Assembly: GCA_020073615.1 (NCBI GenBank)
Contig: JAIQEX010000005.1
Location: forward strand, 1 to 64,000
DNA: 64,000 nucleotides
Reading direction: 5' to 3'
DNA from: Terriglobia bacterium
Lineage (GTDB): Bacteria; Acidobacteriota; Terriglobia; Bryobacterales; Bryobacteraceae
In this document: positions 60,939 to 64,000 of the stretch, piece after piece
Layout: each line of letters opens with the position of its first letter
How positions within the stretch are numbered: position 1 is the stretch's first letter
Notes under the pieces: generated by a model
Told to the model about the DNA's origin: nothing
Database searches by the model: none
What the model saw: the letters and a program-made list of their open reading frames with translations, nothing else
Program-made: the position numbers and the translations under genes

Positions 60939-61892
60939 ATGCTTAACCTGTTGAAAACAACGGGCCGCGTAGTCGCGATGCTGTTCGCTGCGGGCGTGTT
61001 CGCAGGGGCGGCGTTCGGCGCGGTGGCCCGGCCCGGAACTGTGAATTACGCGGAGGGCCAGGTTTCCTTGGACGGCAGGCCCATCGGTGCCAAGGGGTTG
61101 GGCTCCACCGAGGCCGGCCCGGGGCAGGTGCTCCAGACCGCCAACGGCAAGGCCGAAATGCTGCTCACTCCCGGCGTCGTCCTGCGGTTGAGTGATGCGA
61201 GCGCGGTGAAGATGATTTCGCCCTCGTTGACCGACACCCGCGTCGAATTGCTCAAGGGAGAAGCCATGGTGGAGGCTGCGGAGGTTCAGAAAGAGAATCA
61301 CATTGACGTGATTGACCGCGGCGCCACAATCGAACTGAAAAAGCGCGGACTCTACCGGTTCAACGCCGATCAGCCGCTCTTGGCGGTCTATGACGGCAAA
61401 GCGCAAGTGCAACAGGATGACCGCACCGTGGATGTGGGCAAGGGCAGGGAACTGCCCCTGGCGCAGAGTTCCCAACGAAAGCCTCAGAAGTTCGACACCA
61501 AACAGACCGATAGCCTGTACCAATGGAGCAAACTGCGCTCGCAATACCTGGCCGAAGCCAACATGTCTTCGGTGCGCACGATCGTCATGGACAACCCCGG
61601 CTGGTGGTACGGCACGGGCTGGTATTGGAACCCCTGGTTCAGCACGTGGGCCTTTGTGCCGGGCGGCGGCTTTCCCTTCAGTCCGTTCGGTTTCGGCTTC
61701 TACTCGCCGGCCTACTTCTTCTACAACCCGCCGCTGTTCTTCCATGTTCGTCCGGGACGAATCGTGAGGAGCTTCCCCGGTGGGCGGATTGGATCGGGAG
61801 TAGGCCTGCGCGCGCCCGCCATGCGTGCGCCGGGATCGGGATCCGGCCTGCGCGCGCCCGCCATGCGTGCGCCGGCGGTGGGCAGACGGTAG
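60939..61892 (+). CDS. FecR-domain exported protein
   Basis: 317 residues from ATG 60939. Signal peptide (MLFAAGVFAGAAFGAVA), a FecR-like beta region (about 35-155: GTVNYAEGQVSLDGRPIGAK...AEMLLTPGVVLRLSDASAVKMISPSL), then an aromatic/glycine-rich tail (WWYGTGWYWNPWFSTWAF, FGFGFYSPAYFFYNPPLFF) and an arginine/proline C-terminus with a repeated GLRAPAMRAP. Although FecR domains often sense TonB receptor signals, this one has no sigma partner here; probably a secreted envelope protein. Confidence 0.78.
   Translation: MLNLLKTTGRVVAMLFAAGVFAGAAFGAVARPGTVNYAEGQVSLDGRPIGAKGLGSTEAGPGQVLQTANGKAEMLLTPGVVLRLSDASAVKMISPSLTDTRVELLKGEAMVEAAEVQKENHIDVIDRGATIELKKRGLYRFNADQPLLAVYDGKAQVQQDDRTVDVGKGRELPLAQSSQRKPQKFDTKQTDSLYQWSKLRSQYLAEANMSSVRTIVMDNPGWWYGTGWYWNPWFSTWAFVPGGGFPFSPFGFGFYSPAYFFYNPPLFFHVRPGRIVRSFPGGRIGSGVGLRAPAMRAPGSGSGLRAPAMRAPAVGRR
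61803..61875. repeat. 31-base direct repeat in the FecR-protein gene
   Basis: An exact 31-base match between 61803-61833 and 61845-61875 (period 42), encoding GLRAPAMRAP twice. Confidence 0.9.
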
Positions 61893-61984
61893 CGGGATAG
61901 TCCCCTCCGCCGCTCACCCGCCCGGTTTCACCGCATACCCGGTTTTCCCTCGCCCTTCATCGCGGCGGGCCGAATACTGCGATC

Positions 61985-62668
61985 ATGAGTACTTTGGACG
62001 CCCTGATGGTGAACGCCCCGAGCGCACTGGCCGCCCTGGTTCTGCTGCTGGGCGCCGCAATCTGCGGCAGCGTGGGAATGGCCATCCTCCGCCGTGCAAA
62101 ACGCGATGCCGAGGCTACGGTGATGATCGCCATGACCGCCTGCCTCACGCTGCAACTGGCGCTGTTCGCCGTGAGCGACTGGCTCTACCTGACGCTCCAC
62201 GCCATCGGCCCGCGCACCGAGTTCGTGCTGATCGCCACCGCCCAGTGCCTGGTGAGCCTCATCCTGGCCCTGGGCACCCATTTCCTGGGACTCACCTACC
62301 TGCGCATCACCGGCGATGATCCTGATTTCGATCCGCCGTTCGGCGTTCCCCAGCCGCTGCGGATAATGGTGGGAGCCGTGTCGTCCCGCTGGCGGGCGCT
62401 GCCCGTTTGGGCAACCACCAGGCGGGGCTTCAACTTCCTGATGCTGTCCGGAATGCTGTATCTTTACGCGGCGATCCGCATCGGCGTCTGGATCCTGGGG
62501 ACGGTCAAGACGCTGGGCGATGCGGCGGTCTGGCGGCCCGGCATCGTCCCGGCCTTCCCCTATTCCGGCATGGACGACTTCATGATCGGCGCATTCGCCG
62601 GCGGATGGCTTACCATCCAGACCCTGGCGGTCGGCGCGATTTATTTTATGCGCGGCTGCCGGAGGTGA
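61985..62668 (+). CDS. Multispan membrane protein, unknown
   Basis: 227 residues from ATG 61985, with about five hydrophobic segments (ALAALVLLLGAAICGSVGMAI; LTLQLALFAVSDWLYLTL; FVLIATAQCLVSLILALGTHF; LMLSGMLYLYAAIRIGVWIL; IGAFAGGWLTIQTLAVGAIYF). No family recognised. Its TGA overlaps the GTG of the following sensor kinase (GTGA), so it is probably the kinase's partner, for example a sensor or ligand carrier. Confidence 0.7.
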   Translation: MSTLDALMVNAPSALAALVLLLGAAICGSVGMAILRRAKRDAEATVMIAMTACLTLQLALFAVSDWLYLTLHAIGPRTEFVLIATAQCLVSLILALGTHFLGLTYLRITGDDPDFDPPFGVPQPLRIMVGAVSSRWRALPVWATTRRGFNFLMLSGMLYLYAAIRIGVWILGTVKTLGDAAVWRPGIVPAFPYSGMDDFMIGAFAGGWLTIQTLAVGAIYFMRGCRR

Positions 62669-64000
62669 ACCGGGGTAGCCGTTTGGGCCGTTTTCTCCGC
62701 GTGTTCGGTTCGCGCCCCCTCACGGCCTGGAACGACAAGCGCTGGAGCGAGCTCTCCATCAACCCGCGCCCCAGCCAGGCAACGGCCGCGGTGCGCCAGG
62801 AGCTCACCGCGGAAGTGAAGGGACTGGTTGCGACCCTCGTCTGGTTCATTCTGGCCATCGTGCCCTGGGCGTTCCACGAACGGCTTACGGAAATGTCGAG
62901 CACCTGGACGACCGTGGGCCTCCAGCTCCTGCTGCCGCTGGTGTTGATGCCGCTGGTGTACTACAAAACGCAGTTCGTATTCTTCGATGTTCTGATCAAG
63001 CGCGGCGTGCTGGCCTTTGTGCTCCTGGCTTCTTCGGTGGCCTGGTTCGCCGCGCTCGTGCAGCTACCGGTCGCGGGCCTGGCGCAGGCGACAGCGGTAT
63101 GGGCGGGAGCCGTGGCCTTCACCGTGTTCTGGACGTGGTTCTACCGGGCGCTGAACGCCATCATGGACCACTACCTGTTTCGCCGCCCCGATTATCCGAA
63201 ACTGCTGGAAGAGATCGGCCGCGAGCTGACGGGCTTCGTGGAATCGGGCGCCCTGGTATCGCACGCCGGCGAGAAGCTGCGCGACGCCCTGTCCGCCTCA
63301 TTCGTGCGATTCCAGGAGGGCCCCGCCGATTCGGCCCATGCGGACGCCGCCGCGTCGGTGCGCATCGCCAACGCGGACTGCACCTGGGGCTGGTTCCATT
63401 TCGGACCGCCGCGCAAAGGGCAGCCGTATCGCAGCGAGGATCTCCAGTTCCTGGAAACCATCGCCCCTCAGGTGGCGGCGATGCTCGACAACTTCTCCCG
63501 CCAGCGCGAGCTGGAAGAACAGCGCCACCGCGAAGCCCAGCTCCGCGAGCTGGCTGCACGGTCGGAGCTGAAGGCCCTGCGCGCGCAAATCAATCCCCAC
63601 GTTCTGTTCAACGCCCTGAATACGCTGGCGGATTTGACGCACGTCAATCCCAAACTTGCCGAAACCCTGGTGGTGGCGCTGGCGGAGGTGTTTCGCTTCG
63701 CGCTCGATGCCACGCGGCGCGATGAGGTGCGGCTGGGCGACGAGATTGCGTTCCTCGAATCCTACCTGCGGATCGAAGAAGCCCGGTTTGGGGCAAAGCT
63801 GCGATACACCATCGACGTGGCCCGCGCCCCTGCGCGAATACCTGGTGCCGCCCATGCTGATTCAGCCGCTGGTGGTGAACGCCATCCGGCACGGCATTTC
63901 CCCGCGCCCGGAAGGCGGAACCGTCGTCATACGGGCCAGCCTCGCGGGGGGCATGTTGGCGATCGCGGTGGAGGACGATGGAGCCGGCTTCGATGCCGAA
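62665..64000 (+). CDS. LytS-type sensor histidine kinase, frameshifted, runs off the window
   Basis: From GTG 62665 the frame encodes four hydrophobic helices (GLVATLVWFILAIVPWAF to TVFWTWFY), a GAF-like region, and the His_kinase H-box ALRAQINPHVLFNALNTLADL. At 63827-63830 there is one C too many: the frame must shift from IDVARA to LREYLVPPMLIQPLVVNAIRHG, the N-box, to stay in the family. HATPase residues VEDDGAGFD follow up to the end. Either a sequencing error in GCCCC or a disrupted gene. The start may be TTG 62683 instead. Confidence 0.8.
   Translation, partial: MNRGSRLGRFLRVFGSRPLTAWNDKRWSELSINPRPSQATAAVRQELTAEVKGLVATLVWFILAIVPWAFHERLTEMSSTWTTVGLQLLLPLVLMPLVYYKTQFVFFDVLIKRGVLAFVLLASSVAWFAALVQLPVAGLAQATAVWAGAVAFTVFWTWFYRALNAIMDHYLFRRPDYPKLLEEIGRELTGFVESGALVSHAGEKLRDALSASFVRFQEGPADSAHADAAASVRIANADCTWGWFHFGPPRKGQPYRSEDLQFLETIAPQVAAMLDNFSRQRELEEQRHREAQLRELAARSELKALRAQINPHVLFNALNTLADLTHVNPKLAETLVVALAEVFRFALDATRRDEVRLGDEIAFLESYLRIEEARFGAKLRYTIDVARAPARIPGAAHADSAAGGERHPARHFPAPGRRNRRHTGQPRGGHVGDRGGGRWSRLRCR

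Overview
The window looks like one end of a contig from a high-GC soil Acidobacteriota, most like the Solibacter/Bryobacter group. The evidence is gene content: two Oar-type TonB receptors with an N-terminal carboxypeptidase-regulatory domain, a long FtsX/MacB-type orphan permease, POTRA/TPR and VIT-VWA secreted proteins, LPS-export and heptose genes (a diderm envelope), and a GroEL ending in a short G/H-rich tail instead of GGM repeats. This assignment is inference from families; no rRNA or tRNA gene was seen.

Layout. 1-423 is an actinobacterial-type SufB fragment fused in frame to an M56/TPR/TonB protein, almost certainly an assembly chimera. 1.8-12 kb is mostly minus strand: secreted glucanase-fold and DUF4159 proteins, a REP-associated transposase with its hairpin repeats, an M28 peptidase, an ICMT-like methyltransferase, a DUF711 protein, an MscS channel and the orphan permease. 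12-26 kb carries TonB receptor 1 with a strong promoter, a HAD phosphatase, REP-like hairpins, a quinone-reductase-type enzyme, a POTRA/TPR protein, a beta-lactamase-fold hydrolase, purB, leuS, a second NADP oxidoreductase and a VIT-VWA protein. 26-32 kb holds a hybrid sensor kinase, peptidase E, and a TPR / ECF sigma / anti-sigma operon.

32.4-36.9 kb is the conserved cluster rpmH-rnpA-yidD-yidC-khpB(jag)-mnmE, which joins ribosome, RNase P, membrane insertion and tRNA modification. rpmH and rnpA share one frame separated by one TAG, and rnpA has no normal start codon. 37-40.7 kb is TonB receptor 2, with a palindrome inside its promoter and a textbook terminator. 40.8-42 kb is a scrapyard of gene fragments (metallopeptidase-like, UPF0175-like, VapBC-like, TauE-like). 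42-45.9 kb encodes a porin and two kinase-less KdpD sensor proteins, one with ruined Walker motifs. A GntR/LacI-hybrid regulator diverges from a HAD phosphatase whose last codons and stop are tandemly copied.

48-56 kb: rfaE2-type heptose adenylyltransferase, mfd, a small coiled-coil protein, an outer-membrane barrel, lptB and an LptC/LptA-like giant, then a short asparaginase. 56.6-58.6 kb is a distinctly lower-GC two-gene cassette: a 526-residue protein with a degenerate P-loop and a nucleoside-deoxyribosyltransferase-like domain, translationally coupled to a cysteine-free glutaredoxin-like protein. It is the best candidate for an undescribed system. The window ends with groES-groEL under a palindrome-controlled promoter, a FecR-domain protein, a membrane protein, and a LytS-type sensor kinase with a one-base frameshift that runs off the end.
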